Assembly: GCA_907165275.2 (NCBI GenBank) | Contig: OU015661.1 | Span: forward strand, 4,471,501 to 4,535,500 | Direction of reading: 5' to 3' | DNA from: Zygaena filipendulae | Lineage: Eukaryota; Arthropoda; Insecta; Lepidoptera; Zygaenidae | DNA: 64,000 nucleotides | Part shown: one piece after another, positions 23,001-34,781 of the stretch | Position numbering within the stretch: the stretch's first letter is position 1 | Layout: the number at the start of each line of letters is the position of its first letter | The notes under the pieces: model-generated | Seen by the model: the letters and a program-made list of their open reading frames with translations, nothing else | What the model was told of the DNA's origin: nothing | Database searches by the model: none | Program-made: the position numbers and the translations under genes

Positions 23001-25125
23001 ATGTATGCTGCTTTGATGTAGTGGTTTATCGGGTTATATCTGCTGGTCAGAATCTTATTTTTGCATACAGCTGTCTCCCGTGGATTCAGCCGCGGTGGTT
23101 CGGAGTTCTCGCAGGAGGTTCGAAATAAAAAGTACCCTATGTTTCTCAAGGCAACTGGCTTCCTATTAGTGAAAGAATTTCCAATATCAGTTCAGTGGAT
23201 CCTAAACTTGCCCCCTGCAACGTTACAAATTCACATATTATTATAATACTTTGCCTCTACGTAATATGTTACTATATGGTGTAGTATTAATACAAATATC
23301 TCACATATACCTGTTATGTATAAATCTCATCTCATTACTGTCATTGTAACTCTACACCACATCTGACTGCTGTTATTATAAATGGTGGGATAAAACCTAT
23401 AATTGGCCTTATATACACTTGTGTATTGTATTATATTGTAATCTATGTTGACGCTGTTGGTTTTTTGAATAAAATAAAAAAAAATAAAAAAATAAAAAAA
23501 TATCCAAACGTCCAAACATCCAAAGATCCAAACATTCACACTTTCACATTTATAATATAAGTAGGATGACCAGCATTTTTTTTTTTTATATTTCGAGTTC
23601 CAGATGGAATTTCGAAAAAACCGAAACATGAGTACATTAGTTAGACCCTTAGCATTACAACAAAAAAAACCGCATTGAATTTGGTGCAGCAGTTTTTGCG
23701 TAACACGAATACAAACATACAGACAGACAGACAGACAGACAAAAATTCTAAAAACGGTATTTTTGGCTTCTATATCACTCATAGAGACGAGAACCTCGTG
23801 AGCATTAAAACCCCTTTAAGTTTAATTTGTAAAAGTTTGCGCAGTGAATAAAAAATATTCCTGTATAGAATTAGGTTTTTTATAATATTTATTATTTTTC
23901 AAACCTAAATTTAAGATAAATAAATGAATAATAATACACAACTGAAATAAAAAACGATAAATAATAATATTATAAATAATCAATCGTTATCATTTTAGTG
24001 GTATTACAGCTATTCCACAGAATCCTAGCCGATAACCACTCTCAATAAGTCATATGATATAGAAATAAGTCATATACGTAGGTATATAAATAAAAGAACA
24101 ATGGCCAAATTTTTATAGGAGCTGGACTTGACTTTTATTTTTCATGTCCCAAAATAAACTATAGTTAGATTGATTTGTTTTTATGTTGTAAATACCATCC
24201 CGTTTAAAAATCATATCTAAATAGCCACGATTTTTTAAAATAACATCAACAATACATTTGAGGTTAGAATCAATAACTACCTTTTACCCGACTTAAAAGT
24301 GTAGTTAGCATAGAAATAAGCATAGAAATTATGTAGTCAGCGATAGTCACAAGTGGTAGTTATCAGTCCATAAAAAATGCCTAGGTCAAAACTGGTCAAA
24401 ACGACTAAGGAAATCCAAAATAGAACAGCAAGTGAAGCGAGATGCGTGCGTGATTGCCGGGTGTCATGTCAATTGTCAATCAAAAAAAAATCACAAAATA
24501 ACAATGACAATCACTGATGCGGTTCGATGACCACAGATTAAGTAACTTGTCGAGGACAAATGACGTTCCGTTGTACGCAATTGAACACAATGCTTATACT
24601 TACTATGAACCTACATAATTATTTTTTATGACAAGAATGCACACATAGTTGTTGATTTGATTCCTAGATACTTATCGAGTAAAACTATTCAGAAAAAGGT
24701 GAATAATTATAGTCTTTGAATACTAAGTCATTTCGTACGCGAAATGAATCGTCAAAAGGTGCGTTCTGAAACCACATACATGGATGTCGTAGAAGTTACA
24801 AAAACAAAAATAAATTGATATCTTTTTTTGTGGCTACTTATAGAGATACTTTTTTGTTTTTTAAGATCTTAAAAAATAAGGGTATATATCATAATATATG
24901 GACACCATTGTTTTGTCTCGAGTACGATTTGGCCATCCTTCTTTCAAGGACAAAAACATGTTGTTGATAAAGGGTTTCAATGTGCGGCCTTAATGATATG
25001 TAAATTGTCGTTTATTTGTTTGTTCCACTTTTTTTCATTTTATAAAAAGATCACATGAAAAACGACTTACATAACGAAGGCGGTCGGCTCAAGAAATAGT
25101 GTCTAAAGATTCGACGGCATTGAAC
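23001..25125. other. Intergenic DNA between carboxypeptidase and esterase
   Basis: Contains further repeat fragments (23060-23130), an AT-rich low-complexity stretch (23460-23600), a short (CAGA)n run near 23720-23740 and otherwise unassigned AT-rich sequence. The esterase promoter should lie at its right end; I see no clear TATA box. Confidence 0.5.
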
Positions 25126-28100
25126 ATGAAGTCAAAGTTTAACATCAGTTGGGTAACAGTCCTCATTGCGATGTGTTCGAGTACAATACACAGTTTGGTT
25201 GTTGAGACAACTAATGGACCTGTTCGAGGCAAACTGGTCCGCAAGGAAAATGTAACATATTACGCGTACCAAGGTATACCATACGCCGAACCGCCAACAG
25301 GGGACCTCCGGTTTAAAGTGAGTATTAGAATATGTAGTACTTGTTCTTAAGTTTATGATGCCCGCGGCCATTCACCCGCGTCTGTTTTGGGATTCCAAAT
25401 TCTAAACATGAGTCATGACTCATAGTATAAGATGCCTATAGTATATTCAAATCCGTCCAGTAGAATTTGCTTAATAGACGTTCAAATATACGAACCAAAA
25501 GAAAAAAAATTAACTGGGTGACTTTAGTAATTTATTATGCACTACCCCCATCAATTTTTAAAGTTCTGTATCTAAGGAAATATAAGATGTGTCCATCCGT
25601 CTGTAGCGAAAGTTTTTAGCGAAAATTATGTAGGCGACGTAGAAATTTGAAATCTGGCATAGGTATAGATAGATCTTGATGTAGTACCTATGTATTTATT
25701 ACTTGTTAATGAATGGATTAAAAAATACTTTTGGTTTATACTATAAGGGGTTCGTTCGGTACCAACAAAAAAATTTAAGAGTTATGCGTATTTTGAAAGA
25801 GATTATATTTTTAGTTCAAAGGGTCTGTGGACTTTAGTTTATGATGTACATATGATGATGTGCAAAAAGTGATCGTTCCCTCCTATTCTCCTAGGTTCCT
25901 AATGCTTGAAATGTGGGTTTAATAGAGTTAGTTATTAAACACCCCATAAAATGTTTTTACTTCAATGAGGTTATTAGAGATTTTACCAAGTCATAGATTA
26001 CAGGAAAACTGCAGACTCGACAGTGTGAATAGTACGGATTCCGAACTCATTGTAGAGCGTGCGAGGCTGACTGACTTTTGACTGGTTAACTAAGTGACTT
26101 GACCTGATAAAAAATTGGGTATAATAGTATAATAGTCATATAGTATAATAGTCATATAGCTCTGCTCAATTTGGGACCAAGAAGTGCTGAGATAGTACCT
26201 AAGAATTATTTTGTTACCAGCTGTTCCCTGCGGTTTCACCCACGTTAATTTCAGAGTTCCCGCGGGATGGATCCTATGTCCTTCTCCGTAACCCTGCTAA
26301 CGTGTGTGCAAGATTTGATGATGATCGGTGGAGCCGTTAAGGCGTGAAAGCGTAACAAACTAACATTCGCATTTATAATAGTGATCTATTACCTAAACTC
26401 CTATCTTCACCCGACTATGCTAAATCTGCCAGCCCCCAGTCTCAAAACAAAGTTGGACAGATGTGTTGAATGCAACGCGCGAAGGGCCGGTGTGCCCACA
26501 GGCAGAGGGAAACTACAGGAGAGAGCAAATGAGCGAGGACTGTCTGTACCTGAACATTTATGTGCCGACAAAACAAACACAGGGAGCACTTCCTGCTCTC
26601 GCCTATGTGCATGGCGGCGAGTTCAAGCGCCTCTCTGGCAGTGAGGACGTGATTTACGGTCCACAATTACTATTGGAACGAGATGTCATTTTCATTAACA
26701 TTAATTACAGGTAAGAACGCAACGAAGCCTCCGTGGAACGTCTAATTGTAATTAGCAAAAAAAATTAAAACCGACTTCCAAAAACACAAAACTAAAAAGC
26801 TAAAAATAAAAAGCTAGAAATAACAAAATACCGAATTAATCCAAATGACAAAAACAAGCTTAATATTATTATTGGTTTGTGCTACCACTGATCGGTTTGA
26901 ATTCGGTGACAAGCCCGCTGGTGTCTGCCCACTTGGGTTGTTCTGCTCACGAAGAGCTGGTGGCGGGAGTCGACTTAGCTCATCTACCCTCCATATTTGG
27001 CTTGTCACCGACTTCATACCGATCGGTGGTAGCACAAACCAATAATAATATTACGCGTGTTTTTGTCATTTGGATTAATTCGATATTTTGTTATTTCTAG
27101 CTTTTTATTTTTAGCTTTTTAGTTTTGTGTTTTTGGACGTCGGTTTTAATTTTTTTTGCTAAAAATTTGTTTATTTCTTGCTTTTTTGTGAGTCGGTTTG
27201 TAATTTATCTAAGTTACAATAGCCTAATGTCAACTGTTCATAACCTTTTACAAAATATTGCTTTTCCCGATGCAGGGACGTTAATTTTTGAGGAGTTCTG
27301 CTGGTACACCACCATCAGTTCCACATCACCATATAAATTGTGACGAACATAAATTGTTTAGAAACCACATTTAAGTTAACGAATCGGAATCTGTGAAATA
27401 CCTATTATTTAGTAGTTCCGATGACCATCTGTGGTCTTCATCATCAGTTCCACTTCTTCAAATTTTACTTTCCAAAAGCAAATAAACGATTTACTATAAA
27501 AATACCCAAATCGCCATAGGTGTGCCTATAAATTTTGAAGAGTTCCCTCGATTTCTCCAAGATCCCACCATTAGATCCTGACTTTGTGGCAATGTGACCA
27601 ATTCGGAAGTATCCCCTTTCAAACAAAAAAACAATTTTCCAAATCGCTCCAACTAGAACCCCTGAAATACGTATTATTGTTGAGTAGTTCTGATGACCAT
27701 CTGTGGTCTTCATCATCAGTTCCACTTCTTCAAATTTTGCTTTTCGAAAGCAAATGAACGATTTACTATAAAAAATACCCAAATCGCTATAGGTGTGGCT
27801 ATAATTTTTGAAGAGTTCCCTCGATTTCTCGAAGATCGCATCATCAGATCCCGACTTGGTGGCAATGGGACCTAATTGGGAGTATACCCTTTCAAACAAA
27901 AAAAGAATTTTTGAAATCGGTCCAACCGTCTTCGAGTAATCGGTGAACATACATAAAAAAACATACATACAATCGAACATAGAACCTCCTCCTTTTTGGA
28001 AGTCGGTTAAAAAGACATGCACACAAATGTTGTCTTACTGAATGCTCCCGGAAAGTCACATCAGATATCCAACAGCAACTTTTAAGGCGCATGGAGTCGT

Positions 28101-31100
28101 GAAACGATCATTTTTGAGGCCCTAAAGCTCATAAATTAGCCTACTGACGATTCCAGAATTAACATATATTAAAGATTGATATATGAACTTCAATCTGAGC
28201 ATTTAAATAAATTGTAGTCTACAAAATACTATTCAAAAAAAAACATTGAAATGAAGCTGTTTTCAACTTGAAATACGCTACTGCTTCTAAACTACAAGTG
28301 ATAATTTCACGATTCTTTCAGGAAAAGATTGCTAACTTGTTTAACTTAAAACTGAGCATTTATCGTTCCAAAATAATACATAGTTTTGACGAAATGTTTT
28401 TTATACCACATTCACTACAAATGGTCACGAGCGGGTCCGTGCGCGGGCGACGGGAGTCAGTCTGGCGCTGGCATTCAAACGGGTAGGCTGTGCGTCGCGC
28501 TGTCGCAATCCGCTTGGTTACGCCAAATTAATTTTGTGAGCAAAATAAGGTAGCGACATCAAAAATGCCACGAAAAAAAAAGCTGCAAAAAGTTGGGCAA
28601 CTGGACTTCACTGAATTTTAATTATTGGTTCATTGTATTTTTTTGTAACAAAAGGCAATTTTATAAACACATTTTTGTTTTATTACTTTCTTTTACTAAA
28701 TTAATCAATAAATTAATAAAAATAAAAATATACAGCTACAGCATTTTAGATATCGGAAAATATACAGCAATTTTCTATCTGCATACAAATCGAAGAATGC
28801 TGTAAGTAGTAAAACCTGTTTCCTTGTAACTTTAGTGAAAATATTTTAATTGCAACTAACATTAAGGTGGGTCTAAAGGTCTAGTTTTCATACAAACTGC
28901 CGTAGCTATATTAAAGGCATTCCGCCTGTTTTTATTTATTAGACTTCATTTAATAAAATACTACTACTTGTTACGATAACGCACAGCCCAAAATCTTTGC
29001 ATATTATAGTGAAGAAATAACATAATTACAATCATTTCAAAATGAATTAAATTTCGGTCGAACCTTTGCTTGTGTGAGAGTACGAATACACTTATAAGTG
29101 TACGAAAATGGCGGCCCGGTCTATAAACAGCTGTAGTTAGGCTGTAGACTGACAAGTCCCCCGAATGCAGTAGTTTGTAGTGAATTCCAAAAGGATCACA
29201 AGGTGGCGCGGCGTTGTGCCGTGAGTTTTGACAATTTTGCCTACCAAGATAATTTAGAATTGTATTTGAAAATATACCTATTACTGATGTAGTAGGTACC
29301 TATTAGTAGCCGAAGCGAATACAAATAACTTGTGGAAAGTTGGAAAAGACGTTTTGGTTCTGCGTCACGTACGATGAGGTATAACGTAACTTACGGGTAA
29401 AAGTATTTTATATTTTTGTGTTGAATAAATTCTTGCTATCTCTTTCTTGTTTTCACGATGAGTAAAAGAGAGAGACCATATTTTCGAAAGGTTGTATCTC
29501 GGCCTGGGGTGATAAAATTCAGCGTTTATCTCCAAATTCTCCGATGCAATGAAAATAATATTTTTATTGTGTCTTATGTGACCACGTGATGCAACGTGTG
29601 TTCCGAGATATAGTCTCGGAACTACAAGTTACAGACCCATCGTGTTGGTACTCAAACGTCATGTTTTCGTGATATCTATGTGATCACGTGGTCAAATTTC
29701 CAATAACCTATATCTCGGAAACTACAAGTTACAGACCCATCGTGTTGGTACTCAAACTTCATGTTTTCGTGATATCTATGTGATCACATGGTCAAATTTT
29801 CAACAAGCTATATCTCGGAAACTACAAGTTACAGACCCATCGTGTTGGTACTCAAACTTCATGTTTTCGTGATATCTATGTGATCACGTGATCAAATCTT
29901 CGATAGCCTGTATCTCGGAAACTACAAGTTACAGACCCATCGTGTTGGTACTCAAACTTCATGTTTTCGTCATATCTATGTGATCACGTGGTCAAATTTT
30001 CGATAGCCTATATCTCGGAAACTACAAGTTACAAACCCATCGTGTTGGTACTCAAACTTCATGTTTTCGTCATATCTATGTGATCACGTGGTCAAATTTT
30101 CGATAGCCTGTATCTCGGAATCTACAAGTTACAGACCCATCGTGTTGGTACTCAAACTTCATGTTTTCGTCATATCTATGTGATCACGTGGTCAAATTTT
30201 CGATAGCCTATATCTCGGAAACTACAAGTTACAGACCCATCGTGTTGGTACTCAAACTTCATGTTTTCGTCATATCTATGTGATCACGTGATCTAATGTT
30301 AGATAGCCTATATCTCGGAAAATACAAGTTACAGACCCGTCGTGTTGGTACTCGAACTTCATGTTTTCGTCATATCTATGTGATCACGTGGTCAAATATT
30401 CGATAGGCTATATCTCGGAAACTACAAGTTACAGACCCATCGTGTTGGTACTCAAACTTCATGTTTTCGTGATATCTATGTGATCACGAGATCAAATCTT
30501 CGATAGCCTGTATCTCGGAAACTACAAGTTACAGATCCATCGTGTTGGTACTCAAACTTCATGTTTTCGTCATATCTATGTGATCACGTGGTCAAAAAGT
30601 GGAATCGAAATCTAAGGTTTGAACACAAGATTTTCACGATTCATAGTTTACAAAAAAAGACGCACACCACCGAGACTCTTGTTGAGGTAGCCAAATTACG
30701 AATCCTAATCGTCTAGTATTAATCGATTTGCATGTGTGTGTGACTACGTTTCGGCCAGTTATTCGATATTTTCGTGTAGTTAAAGGATAATAATGCGCGT
30801 AAAGCCATATAAAAATTTTAAATTAAAGATGTATTAAACACTCATTCTCTCGCAGCCATCATCAAAATCTATTTTTTAACCTTGTGATTCTCTGTAAATT
30901 GAGAAAACTCTTTTATGGCGCCGTCCGCGGCCTCTATCGGATAAGAGCTGCATAATCTGGCGGAGCGCACCCTTAACTTAACAAAACTATGTACAAAAAA
31001 AATCACAATTCTGTCAGTTCTTGTTAAAAAGTTGCTTTATTTTCAATTTTATAAAAAAAATGTTTCTGGTGAAAAGTTGGTGTTTTGTTACTTACAGCAA

Positions 31101-34071
31101 ATATGTTTTCTTACGGCGAAAATTTTGATTAGTCTACTACTTTTTTCTGGGACGATATAAATTAAAAATAAATTCGGTACCTAAAGGTACCAAATAGGTA
31201 CACTAAATATGTGAAAAGAAAAAAATCAATTTGTGTATAGGTACTAAATTGTACTAAATAAGTACTAAATTGTAAAATAATAAATTAATTTAACTACCTA
31301 TTTAACTACGAATTTGATATCATTAATCCTTTATAGTAAAATTACAATATAATAAAAATAAACATCAATAATTATTTACCTTCATTATTAAAGTATTAAA
31401 ATAAAACATAAAAAATACGATATAAAAATATTTGCATGACTCAATGTAATATCAATTAAAAATAATAAAATGATAGATTTGATGGAGTGCCGATAACTGT
31501 TCCACTGACCCTACGTACATTATCGCGCGATGTTTGGGTGCGGGTAGCGGGGGCGAGAAAATTAGGCCACGCCTCAACGCCCAAGGTCGTTGGCGACACC
31601 ACGAGCCTTAAGGTGGAAGGAGCTTTATTTTAACGACCGCTCCGCTACAAAAAATACGACTGAGAACTTAGTAGGCCCTACTAATATCAAAACTGTAAAA
31701 CTTAATAGTTTGGAACCCAATCATGCATTAGTGATTGAAAGGGTTTGGAAAATTTGGCACATTTAATGTTTGTGTTACTTTTTGTAATTGCATAGATATT
31801 ATTATTATCTTTGTTGTCGTAACGAATAATAGTACATTGTTATCCTAGGAGTGAAAGTAGGTAACTTATTTAGTCCCGAGACGGGGTTTGACGGGGTTTC
31901 ATTTCATACTCATACATAATTATCTCGTTACAAGAAGGTATAAGTACAACAAAAAAACCGAAATTCACTTGGATAAAATTTCCTAAGCTAGTATTATAGT
32001 CCGGCAGTGCGCGCCTATTTTTCTCAGTGACTAATAACAGGCTGAAACTTCGTGAGTAGGTTCAGTTCGACGATACGCCAAGCTTTTCCCCTGAGAAAAT
32101 TCTTGAAACGGGTGGTTAATGAAGTGAGCAGGTGACAAACATTTCGATTTTGTGGGGTGTCTAAATTGAATGAGTAAGAGTAAAATTTATTATTGAAATT
32201 TTAAGATAATTGGACAATAAACCCGGAAAAAGAATTTTCCTCCAAAATGTTTAATTTGACCGGAGAGTCCTCCATTCCGAATATGTACAAATAACGAGGT
32301 CCTAAAAATGATTAATAACCGGCTGAATATTTTGTATGCAGCTTAGTAAATATTTGTATCAGCTTAGTAAATGAAATGGCCACATAGTCCTTCCTACACA
32401 TTTATAGTGGTGCGTTTTCCCATCGTACGCTTGGAAGTTTTCGATCCCACGGAACATTTTTAGCTACCCGTTTTGAGAATTTTCACAGAGGGATAGCTTG
32501 GTCGTCTCGTCGAATTGAACTAAAAAAACAAGTACGGGGGCTGCCGTACTATTATTAATACGTTAAAAATATCATATCAAGTGATGTCTCCTATTGTTTT
32601 TCAGATTGGGCGCATTAGGATTTCTTTCCTTAGACACAAAAGACGCATCTGGAAACGCTGGCATAAAGGATGTTCAGCTAGCTTTGAACTGGATAAACAA
32701 TAATATAGAGAGATTTGGTGGCAGCAGACAACAAATAACTCTCGGTGGGAACAGTGCGGGCTCTGCGTTAGCACATTTTCTGTTGTTGTCAGAAAAATCC
32801 AAAGATTTGTTTCAACGAGCGATTCTTATCAGCGGCAGTGCTCTTGGCTACAGGTTTTTAGTAAGACATCCGAAAAAAAATGCTATAGCATTAGCCAAAC
32901 AACTCTGTATAATGGACAACAACACGGAAGACATTTTGAAAAAGTTAAAATATGTTGATGCTTTCGATATAGTGAAAGCACAGCAGAATATGGGCAATGG
33001 CGACGAGCGAGGTGCAATCAGGCCATTCGCACCGTTTGTGCCATCAATCGAAATAGAATATCCAGAGGCTTTTATCACAAGAAAACCTTTAAATATAATA
33101 AAAGATGGAATACCGGTTAATGTGCCCTTATTAGTTGGCTTTAACGCTCAAGAAGGCCTTAAAATGCTTCCCACCATATTAAAAAATTATAGTCTTATCA
33201 AAGAATTGAATGACAATTTCGAAAGATGTATTCCTTCAAACATACAGTATCCGATAGGTTCGGAAGCTTCGATACAACTCGCAAAATCTATCCAACGGTT
33301 TTATTTTAACGACATGAATATAACGAACGAGACACTGCCAAACTTTATTAACCTGACAACGGATACGCAATTTTCGTATAGCATTGATTCTTGGATTAAA
33401 TATCACAAGGAAAGAAGTGACAGCAACACTCTGTATTACTATGTTTTCGATTTTGATGGACAATTAAATTTTGCCAAAATATCGAGTAGCATCAGTGCGC
33501 CCGGGACATCGCACGCCGACGAGTTGGGGTACCTATTTGTGACGCGCGCCACCAGAGCGAGGTTGCGTCAGCTGGACCAGAGAAGCTTACGCATGCTTAA
33601 TATCTGGCTGTCTATAACATCTAACTTTATGAAATATGGGTGAGTGAGATCTACTATAGGTATCTCTGTCTACACCACAGGTCTACACTAACATTATTAA
33701 GGGTTAAAGTTTGACCTTTTGATTAGAGGGCAGGCATGGTGACCTACTGCGCCATTCGGGTCGTCAATTCAAGTCAAGGTTACTGAATGGTAAAATAAAG
33801 TTTTCTTTTAGCCTTAAAACAGGTTTTAAGGTTTATTAACGTGAATAGATTTAAAATTATAATTTTTTACAGGAATCCTACGCGCGGGTCCGATTTCTCA
33901 TGGACGGCAGCAAATGAAAAAACACGCAATCACCTACATTTGAATACTGATCCAAAAACCATTCGTAACGCTCCGATACAAGAAAGGCTCTCGTTTTGGT
34001 ACGACGTGTACGACAAATACTATGAATACGTCCGAAGCGGCGGTGCGTTGGAAGACAAAAGCATACCATGA
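25126..34071 (+). CDS. Secreted carboxylesterase (alpha/beta hydrolase), complete
   Basis: Hydrolyses carboxylic esters; members act on odorants, hormones or dietary esters. Exons: 25126-25317, 26433-26710, 32605-33639, 33873-34071. They join in phase to 567 residues, the usual size for the family. The ATG at 25126 gives a signal peptide (ISWVTVLIAMCSSTIHS) followed by VVETTNGPVRGK. Family landmarks: YAYQGIPYAEPPTGDLRF; SEDCLYLNIYVP; HGGEF (oxyanion hole); GGNSAGSA with nucleophile Ser207; FNAQEG with Glu340; and SHADELGYLF with His460. The triad is complete. The nucleophile elbow is G-N-S-A-G rather than the usual G-E-S-A-G. The 5.9-kb second intron is swollen by mobile elements. AATAAA at 34099 follows the stop closely. 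Which esterase clade, and so which substrate, cannot be told here. Confidence 0.95.
26215..26380 (-). repeat. 'CCGCGGTTTCACCC' repeat fragment in esterase intron 1
   Basis: Carries 'AGCTGTTCCCTGCGGTTTCA', 'GAGTTCCCGCGGGA' and 'AAAGCGTAACAAACTAAC'. It ends about 50 bases before the acceptor of exon 26433. A more degenerate copy is at 25355-25480. Confidence 0.65.
26763..27152. mobile_element. Foldback MITE with arms of about 180 bp
   Basis: It begins 'AAAACCGACTTCCAAAAACA' and ends with the reverse complement 'GTTTTTGGACGTCGGTTTT'. The inner arms also pair (GCTACCACTGATCGG against CCGATCGGTGGTAGC). A second copy is at 39776-40134. Both copies directly adjoin the 'AACCGACTTCC' family, so the two repeats may move together. 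Confidence 0.8.
27153..28012 (-). repeat. 'AACCGACTTCC' family, with internal duplication
   Basis: A reverse-orientation relative of 13491-13990, ending 'CTTTTTGGAAGTCGGTT'. A block of about 250 bp containing 'GATGACCATCTGTGGTCTTC' occurs twice (near 27420 and 27690). Confidence 0.75.
28866..30972 (-). mobile_element. TTAA-target satellite element, compact copy (2.1 kb)
   Basis: Read on the plus strand it starts 'GGTGGGTCTAAAGG' after TTAA (28862-28865) and ends 'GGAGCGCACCC' before TTAA (30973-30976), the exact mirror of the left copy. It has a 740-bp end domain, about ten 100-bp satellite units (29612-30597), and a 375-bp end domain. The end domains are close to identical with 7901-8651 and 2189-2578. 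It lies in esterase intron 2. Because it has no nested repeats, it shows the minimal element structure. Confidence 0.85.
29612..30597 (-). repeat. 100-bp satellite, about 10 copies, inverted
   Basis: The same unit as 5321-7900 in reverse orientation: 'CTACAAGTTACAGACCCAT' recurs every 100 bases. The junction 'ATGTGATCACGTGGTCAAAT' is conserved. Confidence 0.96.
30977..32604. other. Esterase intron 2, remainder
   Basis: AT-rich intron sequence. A GC-richer patch at about 31500-31640 has no open frame of note. The acceptor TTGTTTTTCAG ends at 32604. Confidence 0.5.
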
Positions 34072-34098
34072 TTTATGTCTACTAAGCTTGTTTTACAG

Positions 34099-34104
34099 AA
34101 TAAA
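34099..34104 (+). terminator. Esterase poly(A) signal
   Basis: AATAAA lies 28 bases after the stop codon. Confidence 0.75.
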
Positions 34105-34417
34105 ATATCTAAAAATGTTTATTTAGAGAACAAAGGAGTAGGTACGCAGAGACTTCATCCACTCCGTCCTTTCGACGCTTCTGACGCTGCCATGATGACT
34201 ATCGTTTGTAACAATACCGAAATATATCCATATCCATAAAAATATATAAGAGTAGGTATATCTTCTAAAAAAATTAAAGGTTGGAATGAGGTTTTCGATG
34301 TAATTTGGAAAACTGAATATTATGTTCTATACTATCTTGAAGAGTTTTGAGAGAATCCCGAAATTCACGCGGGCAAAGCCGCGAGAAACAGCTCGTCAGA
34401 TATACAACCATGATTTG

Positions 34418-34591
34418 ACTTGTTACTTGGGTAGCAGAGTAATATAAAAGTCAGGTGAAAAAGGTAAGATAAATATATTATAGTTTCAAAAGGAATGACA
34501 TACAACAATGATCAAACAAAAGAATGTGTATAAAAATATTTAAATATCAAATTGACAGTGTTCTCAGTATAAACATAAAAGAGTTTTAACA
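34418..34591 (-). repeat. Copia 3' LTR
   Basis: 174 bp. On the minus strand it starts 'TGTTAAAACTC' and ends 'GTAACAAGT'. The target duplication ATTTG adjoins it at 34413-34417. Confidence 0.92.
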
Positions 34592-34598
34592 CCCCCCC
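34592..34598 (-). promoter_or_regulatory. Copia polypurine tract
   Basis: Seven G's on the minus strand directly before the 3' LTR, the expected place for plus-strand DNA priming. Confidence 0.75.
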
Positions 34599-34781
34599 GT
34601 AATGAGAACACCCTGTATATACACATTATAATACAAGTAAAAAGACAGTATCAAAATTCACTATACACTTATCACTAGCACTGAAATAATAAAAACAACA
34701 TCCTGTACATATAAACACATCACTAAACTATACACACCCTATATACATACAATATGATCTAAAGACATACAAAACCTAGAA

